IMG/VR virus record: IMGVR_UViG_3300047548_000772
Span: 1 to 64,000 of that record
Reading direction: 5' to 3' (one strand)
DNA: 64,000 bases
Source of the DNA: a virus
The notes beneath the pieces were generated by a model that made no database searches, was not told the DNA's origin, and saw only the letters and a list, made by a program, of their open reading frames with translations. This document shows positions 23,938-30,897 of the stretch, piece by piece (the stretch's first letter is position 1; each line of letters opens with the position of its first letter). The translations under genes were made by a program, and so were the position numbers.

Positions 23938-24443
23938 GTTGGGTACAAACACTCAAAGAAGCGTTACCAGATTACGCTAAAGATACTCGTTTAAATCTAG
24001 ACGGTGTTGTTAATCGAAGCACCTTAGACGCAGACGAAGCACAAGGTTGTGCTCTTGCTGCTGCTGTTGCTACAGGCAATGGTAAGATTGTTAGCATCAT
24101 TCTTGGCGGCATGGAAAATGCTGTCGAGCGCGATGCAGCAATGACTGCTGCTGCAACCATGGCCCAAAACAATACTTGGTATCCATATGTTGAAATGGTA
24201 GGCGGAGGCTTAGATGGTATTCCTCCGCAACTCAGAATGAACGCCATTGCCAGTCACGGTGGCACTACGAAGGCTCGATTCGAAGCATATAGTTTGGCGG
24301 CTTCGATCGTTGGTAAGTGCCACTTCTGTGTAAAGGCTCATTTTGATACATTGAAGGCAGAAGGATATACAACTGATCAACTACGCGACATTGGACGTAT
24401 TGCCGCAGTAATGACATCGGTGTGTAGAGTATTAGTGGGTTAA
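23934..24443 (+). CDS. ahpD: alkyl hydroperoxide reductase D (AhpD)
   Basis: 169 residues from a GTG in overlap with the small gene. GKCHFCVKAHFDTLKAEG contains the CxxC-x3-H active site (near residue 130) of AhpD, which re-reduces AhpC. An all-helical carboxymuconolactone decarboxylase fold is expected. Together with AhpC this gives a working peroxidase pair, apart from the upstream electron donor (lipoamide/SucB/Lpd in mycobacteria), which the host would supply. Confidence 0.92.
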   Translation: MSWVQTLKEALPDYAKDTRLNLDGVVNRSTLDADEAQGCALAAAVATGNGKIVSIILGGMENAVERDAAMTAAATMAQNNTWYPYVEMVGGGLDGIPPQLRMNAIASHGGTTKARFEAYSLAASIVGKCHFCVKAHFDTLKAEGYTTDQLRDIGRIAAVMTSVCRVLVG

Positions 24444-24445
24444 TC

Positions 24446-24469
24446 AAAAGCCCGCCGAAGCGGGCTTTT
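24446..24469 (+). terminator. intrinsic terminator after ahpD
   Basis: AAAAGCCCGC, CGAA tetraloop, GCGGGCTTTT: a perfect 10 bp hairpin starting 3 nt after the ahpD stop. Confidence 0.92.
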
Positions 24470-24506
24470 GTACGACCATTTTTGCTGCTATGCAATAAAT
24501 ATTTTC

Positions 24507-24707
24507 ATGTTCGCAAAAGTGCACGAGTCTTATTACGGCCCTGTTCGCAACCACTGGGGCTATGTTATTGAGTTGGCTATCATTGACGATACAATGATAA
24601 CCCGTACTCGTACACCTTATTCAAAGCGTTTAGACATACGTTACTTCTTTGACGAAGCAGATTTGTACGAATACATCCAAATGATCAATCAAGATCGCCG
24701 TTTTTAA
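24507..24707 (+). CDS. small hypothetical protein
   Basis: 66 residues from the ATG at 24507; an upstream in-frame start at 24468 would lie in the terminator. HWGYVIELAIIDDTMI then DIRYFFDEADLYEYIQMINQ: a strand followed by an acidic helix, loosely like the LRW family without the RW end. No clear ribosome site. Confidence 0.55.
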   Translation: MFAKVHESYYGPVRNHWGYVIELAIIDDTMITRTRTPYSKRLDIRYFFDEADLYEYIQMINQDRRF

Positions 24708-24716
24708 CCGAAATAC

Positions 24717-24744
24717 TTGCAGATAAGTTTTTTTCTGCTATACT
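24717..24744 (+). promoter_or_regulatory. promoter with leaderless start
   Basis: TTGCAG, 16 nt, TATACT preceded by TGC. The ATG at 24751 begins 7 nt after the -10 box, so the mRNA is probably leaderless, as at 16226. Confidence 0.65.
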
Positions 24745-24750
24745 TAAATT

Positions 24751-25278
24751 ATGGAATATAGCGGATACGTTTATCTAATTGGGTCTCCAGTATTTGGATG
24801 GTACAAGATCGGAAAATCAATTACACCCGAGGTACGAATTAAAGATCTGGGAATTCTATTACCATTTAAGATCCACGTAATCGGTGTTTGGGGTGCTAAA
24901 AACCATCATCAGTTAGAACGAGCACTACACGAGATTCATAAATCTCGGCGCATAAATGGTGAATGGTTTGAATTCTCTAAAAAGGAAGTATATGAAGAAG
25001 TATTTGGAAAAATACCAGAAGAAGTTAGAGTGTATCCGATTGAGAATGACGAACATTTTTTAGACAAATTTTCAAACATTGATGAAGATACTAAAGGTGT
25101 CCGAAAAGTCATTGGTGTTCGTACACAAAAACTTCGAGGTAATTTTACACCAGAAGAACGTGAGGCAAAACGTCTAGCAGCAATAGAAAAACAAAAAGAA
25201 AAGAAAAGACAACGTGATAACTTAAAAGAAATTAAGTCTAATATGGGTTTTAGTCGTATAGGGAGAAACAATATATAA
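24751..25278 (+). CDS. T5orf172 / MUG113-type GIY-YIG-like protein
   Basis: 175 residues. GYVYLIGSP, WYKIGKSITPEVRIKDLG and EIHKSRRINGEWFEFS are the ordered motifs of the T5orf172 domain, a GIY-YIG relative (K-I-G in place of Y-I-G, R and E conserved). A Lys/Arg-rich helical tail follows. Likely a DNA-binding nuclease-like protein; mobile behaviour is possible. Confidence 0.8.
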   Translation: MEYSGYVYLIGSPVFGWYKIGKSITPEVRIKDLGILLPFKIHVIGVWGAKNHHQLERALHEIHKSRRINGEWFEFSKKEVYEEVFGKIPEEVRVYPIENDEHFLDKFSNIDEDTKGVRKVIGVRTQKLRGNFTPEEREAKRLAAIEKQKEKKRQRDNLKEIKSNMGFSRIGRNNI

Positions 25279-25358
25279 ATACATTGTGTCAGGTGACACA
25301 CCAAACGGAGTTTAAATTTGGGCTCTTACTCTGTGAGCCGTTACAATTGGAGAAAAAT

Positions 25359-26198
25359 ATGATGTATCATTCGAAGTTCGCTGCGGCGATTAAAGTTAAT
25401 GGCAAGGTCTTACGTGAATTCAAGGACCAAGTATATGTTCCGTTTGCCTCGGAATACTCAGTACTATTAAAAAATCTAAACACTAAACGAGCCATTGTAA
25501 ATGTTTACATTGATGGTGAAAATCAGACGCCTGGCGGTTTAGTTATTGATGCAGGCCGTGAGTGCAATCTAGAGCGTAGCATTAAAAACAACAACCTCAA
25601 CGAAGGCAATAAGTTCAAGTTTATTGAACGTACCAGCAACATTGAAAACCATCGTGGCATTGGTGTAGAAGATGGTATTGTTCGCATCGAGTTTGAGTTT
25701 GAACGTGAACAACCACAGTGGTATATTAACAACTCTGTGACCAATGGGCTCGACCCAGGCCGTTATCCTTGGGATCAAACTAACACGCCATACTATGGAC
25801 CATACTATGGAGTAGCCCAGGGCGGGCTTGCTACAAATTCGGTGCTACGTGGCCGTGGCACTAGTGCTAGTTTAAACAATGTATCAATTGGTGCTCAAGG
25901 TGCGCCCATTGTTGATGTTACTAACGCTGTGGCACAGAATGTATCTTACAACGATGCTGGTATTACTGTAGCAGGCAGCAAGTCTGATCAAAAGTTTAGT
26001 ACTGTGTCAGGCGTTTATGGCGATGGCACCAAGCACAACATTGTGCTGAAGTTGCTAGGCGAAACGCCAAACAACAAACCTGTTATAAAGGAGGTTACAG
26101 TCAAAGCAAAGCAGAGATGTGATACTTGCGGGCGTCAGAACAAGCATACCGCCAAATTCTGCACCGAGTGCGGTACATCTTTGGAAATATTTGCTTGA
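25359..26198 (+). CDS. phage protein with C-terminal zinc ribbon
   Basis: 279 residues from ATGATG at 25359 with TTGGAG upstream; the longer open frame to 25284 lacks a ribosome site. The N-terminal ~120 residues form a beta domain (KVLREFKDQVYVPFASEYSV, IEFEFEREQP), then a Gly/Asn/Tyr-rich linker, then CDTCGRQN ... FCTECGTSL, a four-Cys zinc ribbon. A protein of this layout is common in large phages; its role is unknown, possibly virion-associated. Confidence 0.8.
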   Translation: MMYHSKFAAAIKVNGKVLREFKDQVYVPFASEYSVLLKNLNTKRAIVNVYIDGENQTPGGLVIDAGRECNLERSIKNNNLNEGNKFKFIERTSNIENHRGIGVEDGIVRIEFEFEREQPQWYINNSVTNGLDPGRYPWDQTNTPYYGPYYGVAQGGLATNSVLRGRGTSASLNNVSIGAQGAPIVDVTNAVAQNVSYNDAGITVAGSKSDQKFSTVSGVYGDGTKHNIVLKLLGETPNNKPVIKEVTVKAKQRCDTCGRQNKHTAKFCTECGTSLEIFA

Positions 26199-26201
26199 TC
26201 C

Positions 26202-26230
26202 AAAGGGCCTTGACAGGCCCTTTGTTTTTG
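26202..26230 (+). terminator. terminator whose loop is a promoter -35 box
   Basis: AAAGGGCC, loop TTGACA, GGCCCTTT, then GTTTTTG. An 8 bp perfect stem. The six-base loop is exactly the -35 hexamer of the promoter that drives the tRNA downstream. Confidence 0.88.
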
Positions 26231-26238
26231 TGTATAAT
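26210..26238 (+). promoter_or_regulatory. sigma70-like promoter for tRNA-Met and downstream genes
   Basis: TTGACA (26210-26215), 17 nt, TATAAT (26233-26238). The -35 forms the loop of the preceding terminator. Confidence 0.88.
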
Positions 26239-26250
26239 GTGTACTTGTTT

Positions 26251-26326
26251 AGGGTTGTAGCTTAAACAGTAAAGCAATCGACTCATAATCGATGGAGTGC
26301 GGGTGCAAGTCCTGCCAGCCCTACCA
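26251..26326 (+). tRNA. tRNA with CAT anticodon (Met or Ile2)
   Basis: Acceptor AGGGTTG/CAGCCCT, anticodon loop CTCATAA, encoded CCA. First pair is A-T, so not an initiator. T-loop is TGCAAGT, with G in place of the near-universal T55, which is odd. Could be elongator Met or a lysidine-dependent Ile2. Confidence 0.88.
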
Positions 26327-26344
26327 TTTAATTTAGGAACAACC

Positions 26345-26581
26345 ATGTCCGAAAAACCTTTGAAAGTTGTGTTTGAACCCGGATGTTTTGATAGTTTCGA
26401 AGGCACTCAGGAAGAACTTGACGAACTTATCAAACTAATCGAAACCCAAGTAGCATCGGGCGAATTCTTTGCTAACAGCACAGAAGTCACTGATGAAATG
26501 TTTGAAGAACTTGATCCTGCAGAGCAAGCAGCAATTTTACAGGCCTTAGAAAACAGTGAGCCAAAACGAAAACTCCAATAA
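26345..26581 (+). CDS. small acidic phage protein
   Basis: 78 residues from the ATG at 26345. VVFEPGCFDSFEGTQEELDE is a recurring start of short proteins in T4-like and larger phages; the rest is an acidic helix pair. Function unknown. Stop lies 26 nt inside the next gene. Confidence 0.7.
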   Translation: MSEKPLKVVFEPGCFDSFEGTQEELDELIKLIETQVASGEFFANSTEVTDEMFEELDPAEQAAILQALENSEPKRKLQ

Positions 26582-27101
26582 ACTAAGTTCTAGTCCGGAA
26601 CGGCATAGTTTCCAACGCCAAAGTAGGTTGGATCAACGCGAAGCCGTGGCTAAACAAGCACCCGAGGATCTTGATGTATGGGACCAAATTCGCATGGATG
26701 AGGAACTGCGAGAGCAAGATCCCGAATGGCAAAAGGACAACTTAGAGTACGATCTACGGTCAACTAATTGGATTTTACAAAAAGCACGTTTGAGCAGAAC
26801 TTACTCGCAAAACTTGTACGCTGCACTATGTAACAATGATTTTCAAAAGATCGACGTTATACCTATACTCAAGGATCAACGTTGGTCATGTTCTTGGCGT
26901 TATGCCGGCGGCATTGTTGCACACATGCGTCAAGAAGGCGATTACATTGATTGGTACTGTTCGGGTATCAACGGATCGTACGAAGACGAACCAGACACAC
27001 GCACACGAGGCGAAGTTGCCGAAGGTTATGTAACTGATGAGATACGCCAAGACCTCAAGGCACTAGGATGGATTGTCATAGATTATGACGCTAATAAATA
27101 G
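26556..27101 (+). CDS. hypothetical phage protein
   Basis: 181 residues from a GTG at 26556 overlapping the previous gene by 26 nt. A disordered Ser/Gln/Arg-rich N-terminus (to ~50) precedes NLYAALCNNDFQKIDVIPIL and RWSCSWRYAGGIVAHMRQEG, a domain shared by many myophages, of unknown function. Confidence 0.7.
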   Translation: MSQNENSNKLSSSPERHSFQRQSRLDQREAVAKQAPEDLDVWDQIRMDEELREQDPEWQKDNLEYDLRSTNWILQKARLSRTYSQNLYAALCNNDFQKIDVIPILKDQRWSCSWRYAGGIVAHMRQEGDYIDWYCSGINGSYEDEPDTRTRGEVAEGYVTDEIRQDLKALGWIVIDYDANK

Positions 27102-27105
27102 ATCT

Positions 27106-28173
27106 ATGATATCAAGCACCAAAGTTATTATTCCTCAAGTTGATTTTAACATTACCAATCAGTGCAATTTAAACTGCAACGGCTGTTATTCTCTTTCGAA
27201 TTATGATTTAACCGGGCACCAATTGTGGAATGACTACAAGGATTCTTGCCAAGAATTAAGTACAAAAGTACACATCAACGAATGGACATTATACGGCGGA
27301 GAACCCACTCTTAACCCAACCTACTTGGATTGGTTAAAAGGTTTGTCGGAACTATGGCCCAACAGCAATGGATATCTACTGACCAATGGATTCACGCTCA
27401 ATGATCGAAGTACTAAAAGCAAAAAGTTGTACGAGTTTTTAGCAGAGCACGCCGATAAAGTAAGTGTTAGAATAAGTTTGCACGATGTTCGTAAACTCAA
27501 TGATATGATTGCAAATGTCAAATCTTGGCTAAAGGATATTGTTGACACTAGCAGATATCCAGATATCGAAAAGGTTTTTAACAGCAAACAAAACTGGGCA
27601 GAGTCTTATGCTCGCATCAAAGATGCTAGTTGGCCCGATTGTAAATCGTGGGACGATTTTAAGAATTTACCGCAATGGATTCAAGATGAATGTGATTCGC
27701 AATTTAACTTCTCGGATGTTAAATTCAAAGATAATTTGCAAGGATACAAGTTTATCGACGTAAACGGAGTAACTGTGCAGCTCGACAAGATCCATTGGCA
27801 TGTTAGCGGACCTTTGCTGCCGCAAGCCGATTTGAAAACGTTTAAACTACATTCTAGTGACCCAGTGAAAGCCCACGATGTTTGTAACATTAAAAACTGT
27901 ACAGAATTTTATCAAGGTAAGCTGCACAAGTGTAATGCTGCTTCTCATTTTGGCGAGTTTAACCGTCAATACTATATAGAACTAACCGAAGAAGAAGAAC
28001 GAATCCTAAATGCTTACACACCGTGTGATGCCAGTTCTAGCATTGAAGAGATCCGGGATTTCTTAGAAATGATCAAACACCCGATACCTCAATGCAGATT
28101 TTGCAACGATTCCCCTATCCCGATCGAAACACAAGCTACTGTAAAACCGATTAAGTTCCAAAAGCGTATTTGA
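27106..28173 (+). CDS. radical SAM protein
   Basis: 355 residues from the ATG at 27106 (27085 is an alternative). FNITNQCNLNCNGCYSLS carries the CxxxCxxC iron-sulfur motif, and LYGGEPTLNP the SAM-binding G-G-E. C-terminal Cys pairs (CNIKNC, CRFCND) suggest an auxiliary cluster, SPASM-like. Inserted in the middle (about 27591-27710) is YARIKDASWPDCKSWDDF, the WP module also found at the ends of the 6379 and 39544 proteins. Substrate unknown; peptide or nucleoside modification are possible. Confidence 0.88.
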   Translation: MISSTKVIIPQVDFNITNQCNLNCNGCYSLSNYDLTGHQLWNDYKDSCQELSTKVHINEWTLYGGEPTLNPTYLDWLKGLSELWPNSNGYLLTNGFTLNDRSTKSKKLYEFLAEHADKVSVRISLHDVRKLNDMIANVKSWLKDIVDTSRYPDIEKVFNSKQNWAESYARIKDASWPDCKSWDDFKNLPQWIQDECDSQFNFSDVKFKDNLQGYKFIDVNGVTVQLDKIHWHVSGPLLPQADLKTFKLHSSDPVKAHDVCNIKNCTEFYQGKLHKCNAASHFGEFNRQYYIELTEEEERILNAYTPCDASSSIEEIRDFLEMIKHPIPQCRFCNDSPIPIETQATVKPIKFQKRI

Positions 28174-28203
28174 CAATATTTCGCCGATTTTAGTAGCTCT
28201 CGG

Positions 28204-28232
28204 TTGACAAGGTATAAATAAAATCGTACACT
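28204..28232 (+). promoter_or_regulatory. sigma70-like promoter
   Basis: TTGACA, 17 nt, TACACT. First of two promoters 82 nt apart ahead of the structured-RNA block. Confidence 0.75.
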
Positions 28233-28285
28233 ACATGTTGTAGTATAAGTAACAAGGTGTTAACGCAAGATGGATTCCGTCGAGG

Positions 28286-28314
28286 TTGACAACAAATAAA
28301 TAATTTCGTACAAT
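28286..28314 (+). promoter_or_regulatory. sigma70-like promoter
   Basis: TTGACA, 17 nt, TACAAT. Start expected near 28321, so an ATG at 28313 cannot be used from this transcript. Confidence 0.75.
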
Positions 28315-28351
28315 GCTTACATTGTATAATTTTAAGGAAGCAACAAAACAA

Positions 28352-28498
28352 ATGCAACTCTGTTCGTTACATACATCGTTTAGAAACATAGCCAAACAGG
28401 CTGGCACAATGCCGACCTATTGGTCAGTGTCTGGAAACGATCAAAGTAATGATCGCGGTCTAGAGATTAGCCTGGGTTCCACGGAGGAACAGAAGTAG
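28352..28498 (+). CDS. 48-residue hypothetical protein
   Basis: From the ATG at 28352 (AAGGAAG 12-18 nt upstream): MQLCSLHTSFRNIAKQAG then TYWSVSGNDQSND. It lies between two promoters and a terminator, a self-contained small unit. It may equally be a non-coding transcript with a chance frame. Confidence 0.45.
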   Translation: MQLCSLHTSFRNIAKQAGTMPTYWSVSGNDQSNDRGLEISLGSTEEQK

Positions 28499-28523
28499 AG
28501 TAATACTTCTAACTTATCCAAGG

Positions 28524-28556
28524 AACCCTAGAATCGAAAGAGACTAGGGTTTTTTG
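28524..28556 (+). terminator. intrinsic terminator
   Basis: AACCCTAG (28524-28531) pairs with CTAGGGTT (28544-28551), followed by TTTTTG. Confidence 0.85.
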
Positions 28557-28560
28557 TTTT

Positions 28561-28680
28561 GTACTGTAGTAAAGTGTAATAGGCAACGCGAGCCTGCTGG
28601 CACTATAAACATCGGCTATAATGAGGGCGGCCTACCGGATGAGAAGGTTACGGCGGTAACGTAACTGGTAAAAAGGTAGC
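28561..28680 (+). ncRNA. structured non-coding segment
   Basis: No credible reading frame. Contains AGGC-loop-GCCT, GTTAC-GGCG-GTAAC and an enclosing CTACC/GGTAG stem. Begins with GTAGTAAAG, a string repeated at 28681 and 29676. Part of the 2.3 kb RNA block. Confidence 0.5.
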
Positions 28681-28760
28681 GTAGTAAAGCAGATTGTAGT
28701 CGGTTCAACTCCGGCAGCATCTAGGACGCTAGATGCATAGTCAGCAGTCTGTTTTACTAC
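28681..28760 (+). ncRNA. long-stem hairpin with T-arm-like core
   Basis: GTAGTAAAGCAGATTG pairs with the end CAGTCTGTTTTACTAC over 16 bp (two G-U). Inside lie GTCGG-TTCAACT-CCGGC, shaped like a tRNA T-arm, and GCATCTAG-GACG-CTAGATGC, an 8 bp hairpin. Read as 3' half then 5' half, this resembles a circularly permuted tRNA without a recognisable anticodon. Function unknown. Confidence 0.55.
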
Positions 28761-28833
28761 ACACATTCTGGAACCAAATGGGAGTGAAAAGTCCGTGGCG
28801 GAGTGTGTTATAAATCAAGCAGTTACAACGTGG

Positions 28834-28862
28834 TTGACCAGAAATCACCATTTTGCTATAAT
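28834..28862 (+). promoter_or_regulatory. strong sigma70-like promoter
   Basis: TTGACC, 17 nt, TATAAT preceded by TTTTGC. Lies in the middle of the non-coding block and can only serve RNA genes. Confidence 0.88.
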
Positions 28863-28883
28863 GTAGTCATAGTAAGTAATAAA

Positions 28884-28896
28884 CGTTCATTAACAA
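28884..28896 (+). promoter_or_regulatory. boxA-like antitermination element
   Basis: CGTTCATTAACAA, 10 of 13 matches to the enterobacterial rRNA boxA TGCTCTTTAACAA, placed about 15 nt into the transcript from the 28834 promoter. Confidence 0.55.
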
Positions 28897-28936
28897 TTTG
28901 GAGAGTGCTAGTTAGTTGTTTACAACCTAGCTGGCA

Positions 28937-29016
28937 CCATAGTAAAGACTATTATAGATGGAGGGCGACCCGTCACTGGATAATCGACAGGAAGTCTATA
29001 GTGGTCTTCACTATGG
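28937..29016 (+). ncRNA. long-stem hairpin (CCATAG type)
   Basis: CCATAGTAAAGACTATTATA pairs with the end TATAGTGGTCTTCACTATGG with one A-C mismatch and two G-U, giving a stem of about 22 bp and a 35 nt apical region. Same arm start (CCATA) and end (TATGG) as the CCATATTGAAAC hairpins further on. Confidence 0.6.
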
Positions 29017-29142
29017 TAACCTGAAACTTGATACAGAGTAAGTGGGGGAGTAAAGACCCCCGGGCTGATCTGAGTCAAGCGGATAAGAGTTTAAGGTATG
29101 TTGGGCGTCTTGCTCCGATATACTACTCAGGAAATCTGAAGT

Positions 29143-29273
29143 CATTGTATAGTGTCATGGTTGCATATACCTTGGCTGAACGGTGGAACTACTCGAATGT
29201 GTGCGCACACAAGCTGAGACTATCACTAAGTAGGTTAGGACAAGGTGGTCTAGGTTCGATTCCTAGTACAATG
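29143..29273 (+). ncRNA. tRNA-like fold with insertion
   Basis: CATTGTA (29143-29149) pairs exactly with TACAATG (29267-29273) as an acceptor stem; CTAGG-TTCGATT-CCTAG is a perfect T-arm in the right place; a D-loop-like TCATGGTTG follows the first strand. The ~60 nt between is too long for an anticodon arm and holds TGTGT-GCGC-ACACA. No CCA. Either a tRNA with an inserted element or a tRNA mimic. Confidence 0.5.
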
Positions 29274-29361
29274 GCTATACTCAACATGAACGCAGACGTC
29301 TAATAGACTATCTGTAATTAGTGCAAACTAGTTTAGAGTTGGTCTAGCCAAAACCAACTCA

Positions 29362-29461
29362 CCATATTAAAGCACATTGGTCCGGAACTTGGTGGTTGGT
29401 TGAAGTCCAACGACGAGGCATCATTGGCAGCATGGTAAGATCCTAGTGTGTTCTAATATGG
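29362..29461 (+). repeat. CCATAT hairpin, copy 1
   Basis: CCATATTAAAGCACATT at the left pairs with the right end AGTGTGTTCTAATATGG. The core GTTGG-TTGAAGT-CCAAC is T-arm-like. The interior is homologous to the copy at 35622, about 80 per cent identical by eye. Confidence 0.75.
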
Positions 29462-29466
29462 TTTAC

Positions 29467-29538
29467 GAGTAGACCCAGGACGGGGTGTGGTGATTACCAT
29501 CATTCTAGATTCCTTGAGGTTCGAGTCCTCTGCTACTC
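29467..29538 (+). ncRNA. tRNA-like element without CCA
   Basis: GAGTAG(A) pairs with (G)CTACTC, with TGAGG-TTCGAGT-CCTCT as a good T-arm. The expected anticodon region is TGGT-GATT-ACCA, a 4 bp hairpin with four-base loop, so it cannot read codons. Followed by TCTGG, not CCA. A tRNA relic or mimic. Confidence 0.55.
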
Positions 29539-29636
29539 TCTGGGGCAAACAGCAGGGCCTGAGATGGCCAGCTCAACGGTTGTTAGTGACGATGGGTGGT
29601 ATCGGAACTATCAAGAACAATAAAGCCTAACCGGGC

Positions 29637-29665
29637 TTGACAACAAATAGCATTATTGCTATACT
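29637..29665 (+). promoter_or_regulatory. sigma70-like promoter
   Basis: TTGACA, 17 nt, TATACT. The -35 sits at the end of a small hairpin AAGCC-TAACCG-GGCTT, echoing the terminator/-35 overlap at 26210. Confidence 0.85.
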
Positions 29666-29690
29666 GTTGAAACTGTAGTAAAGCAATAAC

Positions 29691-29703
29691 TGATCTTTAA
29701 CAA
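29691..29703 (+). promoter_or_regulatory. boxA-like antitermination element
   Basis: TGATCTTTAACAA, 12 of 13 matches to the rRNA boxA TGCTCTTTAACAA, about 20 nt into the transcript from the promoter at 29637 and ahead of 1.2 kb of structured RNA. Confidence 0.7.
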
Positions 29704-29709
29704 TTTAGT

Positions 29710-29828
29710 AGATATACACATGCACACAAATGCGTAGGCCACGCAGATATGGCGGGTACATAGCAAAGTTCCCTGTAACAGGGCTTTGTTGGCAGGTTCG
29801 AGTCCTGTGAGTGTGCAGTTGTATATCT
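29710..29828 (+). ncRNA. tRNA-like fold inside an extended acceptor stem
   Basis: AGATATACACATGCACAC pairs with GTGTGCAGTTGTATATCT with a 2-nt internal loop. Inside: D-arm-like TGCGT-AGGCC-ACGCA, a 4 bp arm with seven-base loop GCGGGTA (position 33 is C, not T), a long variable arm CCCTG-TAA-CAGGG, and T-arm GCAGG-TTCGAGT-CCTGT. All tRNA arms are present, but the acceptor continues into flanking stem and no CCA is encoded. Confidence 0.6.
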
Positions 29829-29834
29829 ATTAAA

Positions 29835-29973
29835 CCATATTGAAGCATACTTTTGCCTAAATAGGGTGCCAACTTCACCCGAAGCACAAGGAAGTCTAGG
29901 AGTAGCTACCTAGCAGGATTGTGCGAAGTCACAGACGACATTGGCAATCGTTTGGGAGTGTGCTACAATATGG
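29835..29973 (+). repeat. CCATAT hairpin, copy 2 (long interior)
   Basis: CCATATTGAAGCATACT at left, AGTGTGCTACAATATGG at right. The 100 nt interior contains TGTGCGAAGTCAC, which recurs as TGTGCGAAATCAC at 34776-34788 in another non-coding stretch. Confidence 0.7.
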
Positions 29974-29984
29974 TTTAAAAGGAT

Positions 29985-30872
29985 TTGGGGGCATAGCCTC
30001 GTTAGAATAACTGTCGCGAGACAGCCAAAGCAGAGTCGTCCTACACGCCTGCGCCAGCAATGGTTCATCTATGCAAGCCTGCTCACTATGGCGACATAGC
30101 GTTCACTGATAAGACCGGTGGATGTAACAGTGAAGCAAGTGTATGGGGAAGAACGTTTGCTCAAGCGCCAGCAATGGTAACGCAAGTAGACGAAAAGTAA
30201 CAGGTGGTGCTGACTTCCATACAAACCAACTTGTCAACTGGTATGAGAAAGGGTAGTGTTCGTGTCCGAGGTGTCGCAGCCAAGGGCTAGAACGCAATGT
30301 TAGTGGTTAGTGGCAACTGCTGTGAAGCGTTGACATCGATCGCAAAACATGACTGAGTAGACCGCGAGTCAAAAGGTACTTGGTGTGTTGTATTGGGTAT
30401 TCCAAAAGAGTATTCAGCAACTGAGGCAGCACATCATCGTAGGTTGCAACTAGCTCATTGGTAGAGCATCTCAATGTTAATGAGACGGCAGTTGGTTCAA
30501 ATCCAACGTTGTTTACAAAAATGCAAAGTCTGCCTCTCGTGGTAACGAAAATGGCCTAATACTTGACACGTAAGTGAATCAAGTTACCTAAATGCCGCAA
30601 GCAAATAGGTATCGGTTAGAATAATTTCGTAAGGGTTTAGCGACCTTGAACTGCTCGCAAGGCAGACGGAATTTGAATAGTCGAGTAGTTATCACGGTAA
30701 CGAGAAAAGCAACTCGTAAAAATGCGGCCATGGTATTGGACTTATCTACCGCAAGGGGGTAAGTGGATGAGAAAGGAAAGTTTCCCGCAAGGAGATCATA
30801 ATCTTTCGAGGCAATACTAGGATTCCGTATAATCTCAGCGGCTTCACTTTAAAACAGCAGACTTTGCGTTTT
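29985..30872 (+). ncRNA. large structured RNA, about 0.9 kb
   Basis: No coding signal on either strand. Many stems with GNRA loops: CTGTC-GCGA-GACAG (30011), CTATG-GCGA-CATAG (30086), several hairpins closed by CC-GCAA-GG. TTCACTG/CAGTGAA (30102/30128) and a 16 bp stem AAAATGCAAAGTCTGC (30518) with GCAGACTTTGCGTTTT (30857) enclose about 320 nt. GCGCCAGCAATGG occurs twice (30050, 30166). A tRNA-Asn-like fold sits in the middle. Large ornate RNAs of phages such as GOLLD and ROOL share size, tRNA neighbourhood and, for GOLLD, embedded tRNAs; membership is inference. Ends are approximate. Confidence 0.7.
30444..30514 (+). tRNA. tRNA-Asn (GTT)-like domain inside the large RNA
   Basis: D-arm TAGCTCATTGGTAGAGCA, anticodon stem TCTCA/TGAGA with loop ATGTTAA, T-arm GTTGG-TTCAAAT-CCAAC. 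The acceptor TTGCAAC/GTTGTTT pairs only at positions 3-7, with A rather than C/T at 32, and no CCA follows. A normal tRNA-Asn is present at 44162. Best read as a tRNA-like module of the large RNA or a decayed tRNA. Confidence 0.6.
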
Positions 30873-30897
30873 GATAAATAAGTAGGCAGGAGAAATT

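Noticed and set aside
21242-24443. Bacterial contamination or misassembly
   Set aside because: Cannot be excluded without reads, but the tight spacing, terminators and base composition match the surroundings, and flanking genes are phage-like on both sides.
28803-29303. Two open frames (28803-29024 and 29028-29303) in the RNA block
   Set aside because: No ribosome site, protein-unlike composition, and they cross a promoter, a boxA-like site and stable hairpins.
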